Both the position numbers and the translations under genes were made by a program. Positions 36,690-47,216 of a stretch of DNA of 64,000 bases are shown here, in pieces (within the stretch, counting starts at the first letter, position 1; every line of letters begins with the position of its first letter). This DNA comes from Whitmania pigra. Taxonomy: Eukaryota; Annelida; Clitellata; Hirudinida; Haemopidae. The notes below the pieces were generated by a model that saw only the letters and a program-made list of their open reading frames with translations, ran no database searches and was not told where the DNA came from. The stretch covers positions 3,654,501 through 3,718,500 of the forward strand of contig JAJTWR010000251.1 in assembly GCA_021613335.1 (NCBI GenBank). The letters are read 5' to 3'.

Positions 36690-38103
36690 TTATTTCAGAA
36701 AAACAAACTGAAACATAATTTCAAGTTCAACTGACTTGACAAAATTTGGAGATTTGGACATGAGATGCTGAAACTCTGCAAAAGACAGCATGCCGTCGTT
36801 GTCGAGGTCAGACTCGTGAAGAACCTACATTGGATTCGTTAATAATTATTAATTATAATTTAGTATCAATTTCATCACAAACAATTCAACAACTTGATAT
36901 GGTTATGTTATTCCTAGAAACATTTTAAATGAATAATTAACGGTTATCACTAAGCATATTTAAAATTCCTTGTGATTGTAAGTCATATCAATGAATGAAA
37001 TTCAGCTTTGAAGCTTTCCAACCAACACTTTCAATGACGAGCTCAATCTGATTGTTGTCGAGTTTTTGAGGCGAGGTGAGTCTGTCGATGACTTGTTTCA
37101 AATCATCACTGGATATGAAGTCATCATTGTCGAAGTCTTTCAAAACAAAAGTGAAATTGACAGACACATGAACTCAATATCATCAAAAAACTGTTTGAAG
37201 AACCTTTTATAAAAGCAAAATTATTTATGCTCACCAAAAATTCTGAAGGCATAATCAACCTTTACATCTCTGGAGGCTTGCTCACTGAAGCATGACATCA
37301 TGTCAAGAAAATCTTCAAATGAGATTTTTCCATCATTTTGAGATGAAAACACATCACATATTCTATCCGCATACGGATTGACCTGAGTTTAATGAATTAA
37401 TCCTCTCGGGTTTACATCTTAAATGGATAGCATTGTTTAATTGCATTGCAACTTTAAGCTTATTAAAATTTGTAAATTAATATTTCACACGAATATCGCA
37501 AAAAGTGCCTTCAATTCTGGCAGATTCATGATTTTTGACTTTTCTAGTCGAACTGACAAGTCCTTCATAGTTTGTTCTGGGTCACATTCTTGAAATTTAT
37601 GCAAAGCTCTAAACGAAAAAAAAATTAGAATTGAGAATACACTGACACTATACCTGCTAATTCTTAATGTTTATTACTTGATTATCTCTTTCTTTGAAAG
37701 AAACGTTAACTCCTGCAAAATATTAGACAAAAACACTTGATGAGATAGTATAATTATTTATTATTAAAACGATTTAGATTTAACATTCAGTTTATCATCA
37801 TCAAATTCTTTGCTTAAATATTTGTTTCAATATTTTATCACAAAACTATATTTAATTGCGCCTTGTCAAAATTTAAATATTAAATTGTAATAGAATTAAT
37901 CCAAAATATCAATGGCAGATAATTTAATTTGAGAGATTGGCATATCATTCACACCACTACAACTTGCTGCTTAACAATAATTGGTCTTTTTATAGCCGTT
38001 ACAGTCATTTGTACCCATAGTTTAAAAATTGTAACTAATACAAATAATGTACCGCGTATTCTTGTAACGTATCTTCCGGGAGGCTGGACGCTGCGCTCCC
38101 CAT
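36690..38103 (-). CDS. CIB1: Calcium and integrin-binding (CIB) family EF-hand protein, 6 exons, 198 aa
   Basis: Minus-strand exons 38103-38053, 37712-37678 (35-nt microexon), 37608-37491, 37382-37235, 37136-37027 and 36824-36690 join in frame to 198 aa (CIB1 191 aa). The N-terminus MGSAASS fits the N-myristoylation consensus, followed by [10 protein letters not shown] and [10 protein letters not shown], matching the CIB start. [15 protein letters not shown] and YAFRIFDFD are hallmark CIB peptides. EF-hand 3 loop is residues 118-129 (D-D-D, Asp at position 12, as in CIBs) and EF-hand 4 loop is 160-171 ([12 protein letters not shown]). CIBs are small Ca2+ sensors that bind integrin tails or, for CIB2/3, TMC channels. 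The C-terminus ([10 protein letters not shown]..) resembles CIB1 slightly more than CIB2, but the exact paralogue is uncertain. Divergent from CNOT7. Confidence 0.9.
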
Positions 38104-40802
38104 TTTAATATATTTTTATAATTGTAATCGTTATCGGAATCAGCTGGTTTAATGAAGAAAGCATTAAAATCATTTAATAAAAATGTTATTATTTTTTAAA
38201 ATTTAATTTAAACATTAATTTTAGTTAAAAGTTTAATTAGAAATTTATTTAGTTTTTGTTATGTAAATGATGTTCATGTAAGTGAACATTAAGTCAAAAA
38301 AAATAAATACAAAGATCATAATTTTATTTTTTAATATTAATACACATCCTATTATTATTAAAATTTGCTACTATATCATCCTCGTGTCAATTCATGAGCT
38401 AAAGCTCTGGAATTGTGCAGTCGTGATTTATTTTTTTAATTTAAAATAGTGATGTTGACTTGCAACAGTAATTGATTTATTGAGTGGACATTTCTAATAT
38501 TTCTTCAGGTTGGTGCAGTATTTATCCTAGCACAGTTGCAAATCGTTCCGGCTGGGTTGAGGTGAGTCTGTAATTTCGTTTATTTGCCAAGATTAATGTA
38601 AGTTTTGTCAATTGTTTTCTTAAATAATAATTTGTTGGACTCTATGACTCCATCTGGAAATGGGAGCAATTATTTTGTGCCTTATACAGTAATTAAAGCT
38701 AACTTTCAATTTGAGTTGATCTCCGATCCTTTGTTTAAAATAAATACAGTTTCTATTTGCATGTAAAACGATTTTAGGTGAGGGTTCTTCTGGGCAAAGT
38801 TGTTCTTAACCATTATGACATCATTTTTATGTAAAACTTAAATGTTATCATTTAAAATATTTGTTGATCTTAGTTTAAATAGATATGCTTTTAATTTGAT
38901 AATGAGTTGCTATATTTGTTAGTCACTCAGTAGTCCAAGTAATTAAAGTTTTGTTTCTACTATATTGAACAAAAAATCCATCTCTTCCTAATGCATTTGC
39001 ATTAAACTGTATTTATATGTACTTTGTTCCAAACTGAAAATGCTCCTCTTTGGCTGAAACTATGCATTATAAGCTTTCATATCATTATTTAGTCTTTACA
39101 TGCAGTTGTGTAGGATGCATACATATTTATTATTTTTTATTATAAAGTCATGTAATGTTGGATAAGGCTGAAGCAATATACTTCTAAAGTGGTTCAAGCT
39201 CATAATGTTGTAGAATTTATAAAATGTTTTATTGTTGTATTTATAGTGGTTCAAGCTCACAATGTTGTAAAATTTATAAAATGTTTTGTTGTTGGATGCA
39301 ATTGTTTTTATTCTGCTCAGAGCATTAATTATTGAAGCATATTCTGTCTCAAAGGATGTGTGTCATTTGATATACTTTCAGAAATATCAACTTTTAGGGA
39401 GCAGTGGGATGAAAACTGAAATTCGCTTTTAAAAATCAAATTTCCATGTTCATGCATCGAATGCTTCGTACAATACATTGGATATGGTAATAGTTGGCAA
39501 GGAACAATGCATTCGTTGTTCTGCTGTGAAATGAATGTCATTTTTAGGGGTCTCATTGAAAATGGATTTTTGCTTTTTAAAATGAATCTCAAACAGTGAA
39601 TGACTGTTGATTAGTTTTTGAAGACTCAAACTGGTTGGCCGACTTTAAGGTTAGATTTTGGACGGAATCTAAGCTCCTATTGGTTGTGCTACTCTGGGCA
39701 TTCTGGACCACTTGTTCAAGCAACATTTTCTCTGGTGGGAATTTGGGGGAAGCATATCATGGAGCAGTTTCTGATAAGATTTTGTGGTGTCAGAATTGAG
39801 ACTCATTTGTAGGATGATGCAGGTTTACACCTTTGGTGTAAGATGTGTTTGTGGGTTGTAATTATTGTTGTTATATTATTATTATGTTTGTGGGTTGTAA
39901 TTATTGTTGTTGCATTATTAATGCTGTTATATTGTTATTGTCGGTAGAGAGATTCTTTATGATCTCAAATGGTGCCTAGTCTATTAAATGTTGAGTATGA
40001 TGTATTAGTTTCCCTTAAATCTCTGATACAATTAAGCAAGTTGGCTGTTGCAGGCAAAATTAATTTGACTAATTAACATGAATACATATCAGAATACATT
40101 GAAAGTGTTCCAAAAATAATTTTTTGTTTTTAATGTCAAATGCTCTGCATTCAGCAAATTTTATGGTCTAAAGTTTATGTAATAACTAGAAATTAAACTT
40201 CTCAAATTGATGATAAAAATGTATAAAAAGTAAAAGATTGTGGGATAAATTGGCATGAAGCGAGCTTTTGTTGTTTAAAAGCAATTAACCATCCTCTTGC
40301 GGTAACAGGTTTTGAGTGTTTCTGACTTGAAGTGGTGAAGATGTTATTCTGTTTTCATTCTTGTTTGATTTTGAACAAATGTATAACCTCAATCCAAGCC
40401 AGGTCCAAATTATTGTCACTAATTTTGTCTGAGTGCACCTCCATTTGATGCATTTTTTATATTTACTATTATATTATTATAATAATTATTATTATTATCA
40501 TTATTGGTATTAAATTATTAATTACATTATTAATTGACATTTGTTTATTACTTACTGATGACAATTATGTTAATTTTAGTAATGATTCACAAATTAATTG
40601 CAGTATTGATTTGTTATATTGTGCTTACAATTGAGTAGTTTGTATATTCAACATGTATATACCAAATTATACACACATTTATGCCTATAATAACTTTGAC
40701 ATAATGCCCATCACAATTTATATGTTTATAACATGCCCTTCACAATGTCCATGCTTCATATTCTTGTCATAATTTTGCAGCAGATAAATTGCTGAGAGCA
40801 AA
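38104..40802. other. Divergent promoter region of CIB and CNOT7, with CNOT7 5' UTR exon and intron
   Basis: A strong donor (TTGAG|gtgagt, 38561/38562) ends a probable non-coding first exon of CNOT7. The matching acceptor (aattttgcag, 40780) begins the coding exon 23 nt before its ATG. Between them lie AT-rich intron sequence and a two-copy 57-bp tandem duplication at 39188-39294. A second imperfect duplication of about 43 bp (GTTTGTGGGTTGTAATTATT..) lies near 39848-39930. ORFs at 39329-39812 have no recognisable family. Confidence 0.45.
39188..39294. repeat. 57-bp tandem duplication, two copies
   Basis: AGTGGTTCAAGCTCATAATG.. starts at 39188 and again at 39245, with only a few differences over the copied stretch. 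A local duplication within the CNOT7 leader intron. Confidence 0.8.
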
Positions 40803-40965
40803 ATGCCTTCAATGAGTGAAGTTGTTAACGAAGAGGACACAATCAGGGACGTCTGGCAGCACAATGTTGAAGAGGAGTTCAAGGTCATCAGGAATATTGT
40901 CGCCAACTACCCAGTCATAGCCATGGTTGTTGTTAACCTATTGAGTTGTTGTTAATCACCTATTT

Positions 40966-41010
<45 letters not shown>

Positions 41011-43265
41011 GTTATGGTTATGCTTATCACAGGTTGTTAACCTTGTTGTTGTTGTTGTTGTTAAATTGTTGGATATTGATTGTCAATGTCCTTATTCTTG
41101 AATAACATATTTCAAGTGACTTTTTTAATGATATTCTTGCCCACTCCTCGAGCAGGTGTTAGATGCACCAGCTGTGTCGATGTGCGAGCGATGATGATGA
41201 TGATAATTGAAAATGCAAACCTTTACAATATAACTAATGTTCTCGACTGCAAATTCAGCAGTGGTGTTAGTGATGACGATGATTATAGTAAAAATAATGA
41301 CATAAATATAAAAAAATAATGATAATTAAAATTATCAGATTTTTATGAGCGTCCACTCCAGCTTGTCACTTGAGACTTCCTGACAAAATTCTCTGCACCT
41401 CTTAAAACGCTTTGATTCCCAATTAATCTTTGTGTTTGCTTGCCTGCAGTTTTGAAGTGGCAATGAATTTTTATCTGATATAGTTTTAAATTAATTTTAA
41501 TCCAATCATTCATCCATCCTTAATTCATAACAACTTAATGATCATCACATAACGAGCAATCCATCTTTGTCACAATCAAGTGGCTGGTTCGACTGATCTA
41601 ACTATAATGGAGTATCTTCATGTGATGGTTATGATTATTATTTAATACAGTATTATTCTAGCATCATTAATGCAGACTAAATATAACAAACCCTACACTT
41701 GATGATGATGATGATGATGATGGTGATACTCAGGACACAGAGTTCCCCGGTGTCGTCTGCATTCCCCAAGACCAAAGCCAGGAGAAGCGCTTCCTGCACA
41801 ACTACCAGTTCATCAAGTGCAACGTCGACGTGCTGACCATCATCCAGCTCGGTCTCACCTTCTCAGACGTCAACGGCAACCGAGCCAAGCCGGTTTCGAC
41901 GTGGCAGTTCAACTTCAGATGGGACCTGACGACGGAGCGTCACTCGCTGCCCTCCATCGAGCTCCTCACCAAGTCGGGCATCCAGTTCGACCGACTCCAA
42001 AACGAAGGCATCGACTTGAAGCTGTTCGGGGAGCTTCTCACGGCTTCCGGTCTCGTCTTGGTGGACGACGTCACCTGGGTCACTTTCCACAGGTGGGTTA
42101 TTGGGAGCATCGTAGGTGGTGATGCTGGCATCTCGAGTGAGCTTTAAAACCCGAATTTAAAAAATGCAGCAATTTTCGTTTGAATGTTGATTGATTAAAT
42201 GCCAATTTTTGAGTCAAGGAAGTGTTTTGTATGTCATAACATTTCAAATACGGTCAAGAATATGTATTTAAAATGTCAGAGTTGCCTGTTAGTATACTTC
42301 CGTTATAGTCACGGATTGGCTCGATAATTTAAACACAAATACTTTGATTAAATCTTATTTAACCATAAATATGTTGATTAAATCTTATTTGCAGCGCCTA
42401 CGACTTTGCTTACCTTTTGAAAATTCTGACCTGTGCACCTCTGCCTAGTGAGGCATCCGAGTTCTACCAGTTGCTGAGGATCTATTTTAAGAACCTCTAC
42501 GACATCAAGCATCTCACGAACAACATTTACAGGGGTGGTCTCCAGGAATTGGCTGACCAGCTAGAGGTCTTTCTTTCTGTCCTTTGTTCATTTTAACTCT
42601 CTCATCCTCGACCGTTCTGTCGTTCATCTTCATTCCATCACTCTTTATAAAATGTGTTTGAAGCACTGCAAAATGTAATTGATGTAATCCAGTAGTTAAT
42701 TGGACAATGTTAATTAATAATTAGTCATCTATTAGGTGAAGAAGATAAAACAACAAGATAATATTTAATTGGACAACGTTATTCAACGATTAATTATCTC
42801 TTAGGTGAAGAGGATAGGGCAGCAACATCAGGCAGGGAGTGACAGCAGGTTGACTGGCGAAATATTCTTCAAACTGAAGCAGGTCGCGATTTACTTTTGT
42901 TGATGTCATTGCTTGTGGAGATGCGTCCGACTTATTAGTAATGTCATGTAAAAATTATTCCACACCTAACAAATAATAATGCAATGTAAAGATTTGCACA
43001 ACATTTAATAGTGTAATGAAAAAATACACTTGTGACAGTGATCAATCCCGGTGATGTCATTGCCAGTGATATTATTAGCATTTATGTTAGTTAATAAGTT
43101 TAATGACAGCAATATTTGATTTTAAATAATAACAGTGACCATTGTTATTGCTAATAATAATGTGGGTGATGATAATGATAACAGTGATATTTCGTGCAGC
43201 TCCACTTCAACGACGAAAACATGAGCCAAGGGATCCTGTTCGGCATCGAGCCAAACCCTTCATGA
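40803..43265 (+). CDS. CNOT7: CCR4-NOT deadenylase subunit (CNOT7/8, CAF1/POP2), 5 coding exons, 265 aa
   Basis: Exons 40803-40925, 41734-42092, 42395-42566, 42805-42882 and 43200-43265 splice in frame to 265 aa (CNOT7 285 aa). It is a DEDD-family 3'-5' exoribonuclease that shortens mRNA poly(A) tails in the CCR4-NOT complex. The catalytic set is complete: Asp42 and Glu44 in MDTEFPGV, Asp164 in SAYDFAYLL, and Asp231 in QHQAGSDSRLTG. STWQFNFRWDLT and IELLTKSGIQFD are CAF1 hallmarks. The C-terminus is shorter than in vertebrates (ends FGIEPNPS). A second Met at codon 4 could also start it. Intron 1 contains long (ATT)n and (GTT)n tracts, and a (GAT)n tract runs up to the exon 2 acceptor. CNOT7 versus CNOT8 cannot be separated, as the pair duplicated in vertebrates. 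Confidence 0.94.
40968..41008. repeat. (ATT)n microsatellite in CNOT7 intron 1
   Basis: About 13-14 uninterrupted ATT units. A (GTT)n tract follows near 41040-41062, and a (GAT)n tract at about 41700-41727 lies next to the exon 2 acceptor. Confidence 0.95.
42698..42832 (+). repeat. Tandem duplication covering the intron 3 / exon 4 border of CNOT7
   Basis: TTAATTGGACAA.GTTA followed by TTAGGTGAAGA-GATA-A-CA occurs near 42700-42755 and again at about 42766-42830. The second copy contains the working acceptor (tctcttag, 42804) and the first bases of exon 4. The first copy preserves a decoy acceptor (attag) and a mutated exon start that soon hits a stop codon. Confidence 0.75.
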
Positions 43266-43924
43266 AAACAAACGGACCGTGATTCGATGGATTTATTTTA
43301 TACTGCTTTTTTGTGAATAGTTGACGACATTTGATAGCCTTTTTGGATTTTAAATATTTGTCTTGTTGAGTCAAACAGCAGTGACTGAGATCTAAAGCAA
43401 GTTTGTTAAGATTTTACATCGATGTATTGTATTACGCGAGCATCGAATGAGTCGTCTGCATGCTAGCTCCGCAAGGCGAGGTGACCGTAGCGGAGTTCGA
43501 GGCCGAGTGATTGTTTAAATTCAATCATGAACATGGCAGCATATATTACTCGTACGTCTGGCAGGTTAACAGAGAATCTCTCGTCCAAGAACTTTTGAGC
43601 TCTTTAGTGTTGGCCGTTCGCTGATGTTTGACAGATTTTGGTGTTTGTTATTGTGCCCACTGTTTCTTCCAGCGATATTGTGTCTGAGCATTTTATCGTG
43701 TCTTAGATTACTTTCGATTCGGTGTGCATCGGCCTAATTCGGGAACGGAACTCGACTGTACGGTAGCAGTTTAACTATGGAAGGTGGAATGTATTGGTCG
43801 ATTGATCTTCAAACATTTTATTTTGCGTGGCTGTTAAATTTTCTTCGAAAGTCAAGCTCTTAATCACGATTCGTGAATTCACTTTTCGCCTCTCTGTGAC
43901 GTAGGAGGAAAGCGTCTGCAAAGA

Positions 43925-44707
43925 ATGGCGGGTCCGATAAACTCGGCAATGAGCTCGAGAAACTTTGTAGACGTCGCGTGAGTCAATTTAGGTTTATAAA
44001 CTTGGCGGGATTGTTTAGAGCAACGTCTGGTCGTCGGACGGCCCACTAATTGCCGTTATCTGATTTATTTAAGGCTGCAATATTGGCTTAAACTAGAACG
44101 CCATGCTAGGGAAGAGGCCAAAGAGTATCTAACAGACAAACAGCTTTCCAACCTTTTCCAGGCAAATTATTCACTTGCAAAAATAGTTCGTTGATAAATT
44201 AAGTAGTTGAACACCGGTGAGTTGAAGGTTTTTGAGCGTTACTGAGATGATGTTGAATACGAAACTCATTACTGAGATGATGCTGAATACGAAACTCATT
44301 ACTGAGATGATGCTGAATACGAAACTCATTACTGAGATGATGCTGAATATGAAACTCATTGCAGTGTTTGCTGATTGGACTGCTGTGGAACAGACCAGTA
44401 GATGTTCTAGTTTACTTGATCGACTGCATGAAGCTGCTCAAAGAAATGGGGGATGCCCCAATTCTGTGGAATACTTTTCTGGAAGTCGTTCACGTCGGTG
44501 GGTTTTCGAGATGAGCTGGTTTTACTTTATTTTTACGACTTCTAAAGAGGTCATTAGTCGTGCGTGTGGATTATTTCAGAGGATTTTTGCGGCCATGAAA
44601 AGGAGCTGGGAGAAATGCTTAACGGACCTGATACGTTTATTGGAGCAACTGATACACACGAAGTTGAAGTTGGAATCGATTTTGATGCTGTGACGAAAAA
44701 TAATTAA
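43925..44707 (+). CDS. Unidentified 141-aa protein, 4 exons
   Basis: Exons 43925-43977, 44074-44185, 44365-44497 and 44580-44707 splice with GT..AG borders in one frame and give 141 aa. The start MAGPINSAMSSRNFVDVALQ is followed by a helical, charged region (KLERHAREEAKEYL). Next comes LLIGLLWNRPVDVLVYLIDC, reminiscent of RIIa/Dpy30-like dimerisation helices (..L..RP.DP..FL..Y), and the protein ends in an acidic tail (GIDFDAVTKNN). No signal peptide or membrane segment is convincing. The upstream 43.4-43.9 kb is relatively GC-rich and promoter-like. Four 30-bp tandem repeats directly precede exon 3. The RIIa resemblance is only a suggestion; the function is unknown. Confidence 0.55.
44241..44360. 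repeat. Four-copy 30-bp minisatellite abutting a 3' splice site
   Basis: Units at 44241-44270, 44271-44300, 44301-44330 and 44331-44360 (ACTGAGATGATGCTGAATAC plus GAAACTCATT) differ by one base at most. The array ends exactly at gcag, the acceptor of exon 3 of the 141-aa gene, so the repeat occupies the normal branch-point and pyrimidine-tract position. Confidence 0.95.
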
Positions 44708-45208
44708 TCAGTGGTTCTCCGTTCAATGTGGCAGGATGGAAACTGTTTTTTTTTTGTTTCTATAACCTCACGCTTTTATAAGGACTGTTTTCTTGTTGGC
44801 TTCGATTTAGTAATTTAAATTTTTATTAAAATCACTCATAGTTTCAATAATTTACGGCTAAAACCGAAGAAAGTGAATGTGGGGCGATAAAAACTATGAG
44901 CGACATGTAGCGTATGTGTCTAAATATGAATTTCAAAAGCTGGGTAGCAAAAACAGCTCCCTTCCGGATTGCTTTCAGCTGCACCGAGCACCCACAGCTG
45001 GAGCAACCCGCGCCGGGACGACGGCACCGTCTTATTCCATCGCAGTGCACAACATTCGGATACTCTCTTCTTTTTTTCGGGAGGGAAAAGCATTTCCAAA
45101 ATGGGGATGATCGATGCGCATAGATGGTCGTTGCATTGTCTTCGATGTTTAGAATTTGTCGACAAAGCATTAATGCTTAGAAGTATGAAATCCAATAAAA
45201 TCTGAATT

Positions 45209-46964
45209 ATGAACTTGAGCACTGAGCGCTCCACCTCTGCTCCTGTCACTAATTCTACCAGAGGCTTGACTTTGACTGTCGTGTCTAACTTCACGTGGCA
45301 CTCACCATCAAGACTGACTACACTTGAAGATTCTTTAGTAAACAGCAGTGGCTTGTCATCATACTTATTTTCCTCAACGACTCAAGAGTATGTCAGCATA
45401 TTCGGCACCAGCCCTCAACCTCATCTGACTTCACCCGAAGTCTCTAATCGAACGACTCTAAGCCAACCTAGAACTTCGTACGACTCGAAAGGAGCTGCCT
45501 ATTACATATGCAGTGTTATCCTGGTCTATGCGCTGGCTATCGTTTTGCTGGTAATTTCTCTAGCCAGAAGGAAGCGCAAGGATCAGTACCAGCCTGCCAG
45601 TCAAAGATCAAATGGCGATGACTATTATGTGAAGGCTGGTCAGCCACTAGGCCCCGATGACAATTCTAACGACAGCAACAGGTGAGATTGGTTATCTTTC
45701 AGTTGCTGATGGTTCTCATCATCGCTCCTCATTTTTTTTTTTAAATCCAATTAGCTCTATTTTAAACTAGGGTAAGCAAATAATGCGGACTGTTATAGAG
45801 AAAGATAATGGCACTGAATTTGGTTATAAAATACAAAGAGCACAAGGCCTTTTTTGATAAAATCTAATTTTTTTAAGACGGTCACTCAAGGAATTTTCTT
45901 TCGGCCATTCATTGACCAGCGAGAACTTGGACAACTTCATCGGTGGAGATGGATGGACGCCGCTGACTTCCAGCGTTCAGAGCATGAAACAAATCCAGAG
46001 GATCAGCAAGATAACTCCATGTAACAAAACTACCAGCTTTGATTCCGTTCTTCAAGGGGGCTGCACTCAGAAACAATCAAATCTACGCTTTTATCAACCT
46101 GAAACGAACGAAGAAGTACTGACTCTGGTGCAAGTTTTACCTAACGATAACAGACGCCCTTCTCCCCCTAAGGTCAGAGACAGAGCCGGAAGCCTGATTT
46201 CCCCTCTGACTTCTGAGAAGAGAAACAAGTTCAGCTCTAAAAGGTCTTGTTTAAACAAGAGCTATTCGACAAGTTCAGGAAAATGCAGGTGGTCCATGGG
46301 TCCGGACGGAAACATTTGGATCCTTCAACTTCCAGAAAACATATCCAGTCCGATGGAAAATTGGTATGACCAGAGGCAATCTTTGAAGCCCTTACCTATG
46401 TATTCGAAGTCCGAAAGTTTAAACCACAAGTCGCTAAGCAATGCCTCTACCAGTTACTTCAATACCGCGGTTCGACCAAACAATCTCAACCTAATAAAAC
46501 CACTCTTGTCTGAGACGGACGATACCCACTCCGAGAGATCGACAAGGCAAGGTAGCGTAGACAATTCTTTCCAGCCTCTCTGGCAGTACCAAGAGGGTTA
46601 CTCCCAGAAAAGGCAGAGTAATGGAAAGGCAGACATATCAAACATGTTCGAAACCTACGATACCAGTCCTTCCAGGGTGAACGGGAGAAAACAAGGGACC
46701 ATCAACTCCAAGGAACCCCGTCACTACACGCGCCCTTCAAACCACGAAGCGTCGACCAGGGTTTCCCAAATGGCAGACTTGAAAACATTTTCTCAGTCCA
46801 ACGGCTGGGTCGCAAACAGCTCCGGCATGAAGAGGAAGAATGAGGCCCATTGTTGTTTCCACGATACCAATCGCTCACTCAAAAGCACCAAGAAGCAGCC
46901 TTTCCTACAAAGCGACTCGCCTAACATGAGTCTGCAGAAACTTATACACGTCACATCAGTATGA
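45209..46964 (+). CDS. Unidentified single-pass membrane protein, 2 exons, 519 aa
   Basis: Exons 45209-45681 and 45878-46964 join in frame (AG|A) to 519 aa. Residues 1-95 are Ser/Thr/Asn-rich with several N-glycosylation sequons (NLS, NST, NFT, NSS, NRT) and no signal peptide. A membrane helix follows (YYICSVILVYALAIVLLVIS, about residues 100-119) and then a basic stop-transfer LARRKRKD. The N-terminus is therefore predicted outside (type III topology), with a cytoplasmic tail of about 400 residues rich in Ser, Asn, Arg and Pro and low in predicted fold. The arrangement (glycosylated short ectodomain, single helix, basic patch) resembles KCNE potassium-channel subunits, but the long tail does not, and the link is weak. 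Poly(A) signals at 47060 and 47102 follow the stop. Confidence 0.7.
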
Positions 46965-47059
46965 GAACGACAACGTTCAATTATTTTTCGCTCAAAGTTC
47001 CCCTGCAAAAAGTAGGGGAAAACAAATCAATAGAAGACAACTTTTAGGATCACATTGTA

Positions 47060-47107
47060 AATAAATCTTTTTTGACTGTTCACAAGATGAAGAATTATTT
47101 CAATAAA
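47060..47107 (+). terminator. Poly(A) signals of the single-pass membrane protein gene
   Basis: AATAAA at 47060-47065 and 47102-47107, about 95 and 140 nt after the stop codon. The convergent RDM1 stop is at 47217. Confidence 0.6.
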
Positions 47108-47216
47108 GTTATTTTAAATTAATGTTACAGAAGAGGCCTTGAGAACCAAATAGGTGATAGAACTAGGTACTCCCTTCAGGGAACTAATGCATTAATGTCT
47201 GTAAAAGATTGCAGGG

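Noticed and set aside
44844..45294. Several overlapping ORFs on both strands before the membrane-protein start
   Set aside because: Mutually overlapping frames with no recognisable family; best read as the 5' UTR and promoter of the gene starting at 45209.
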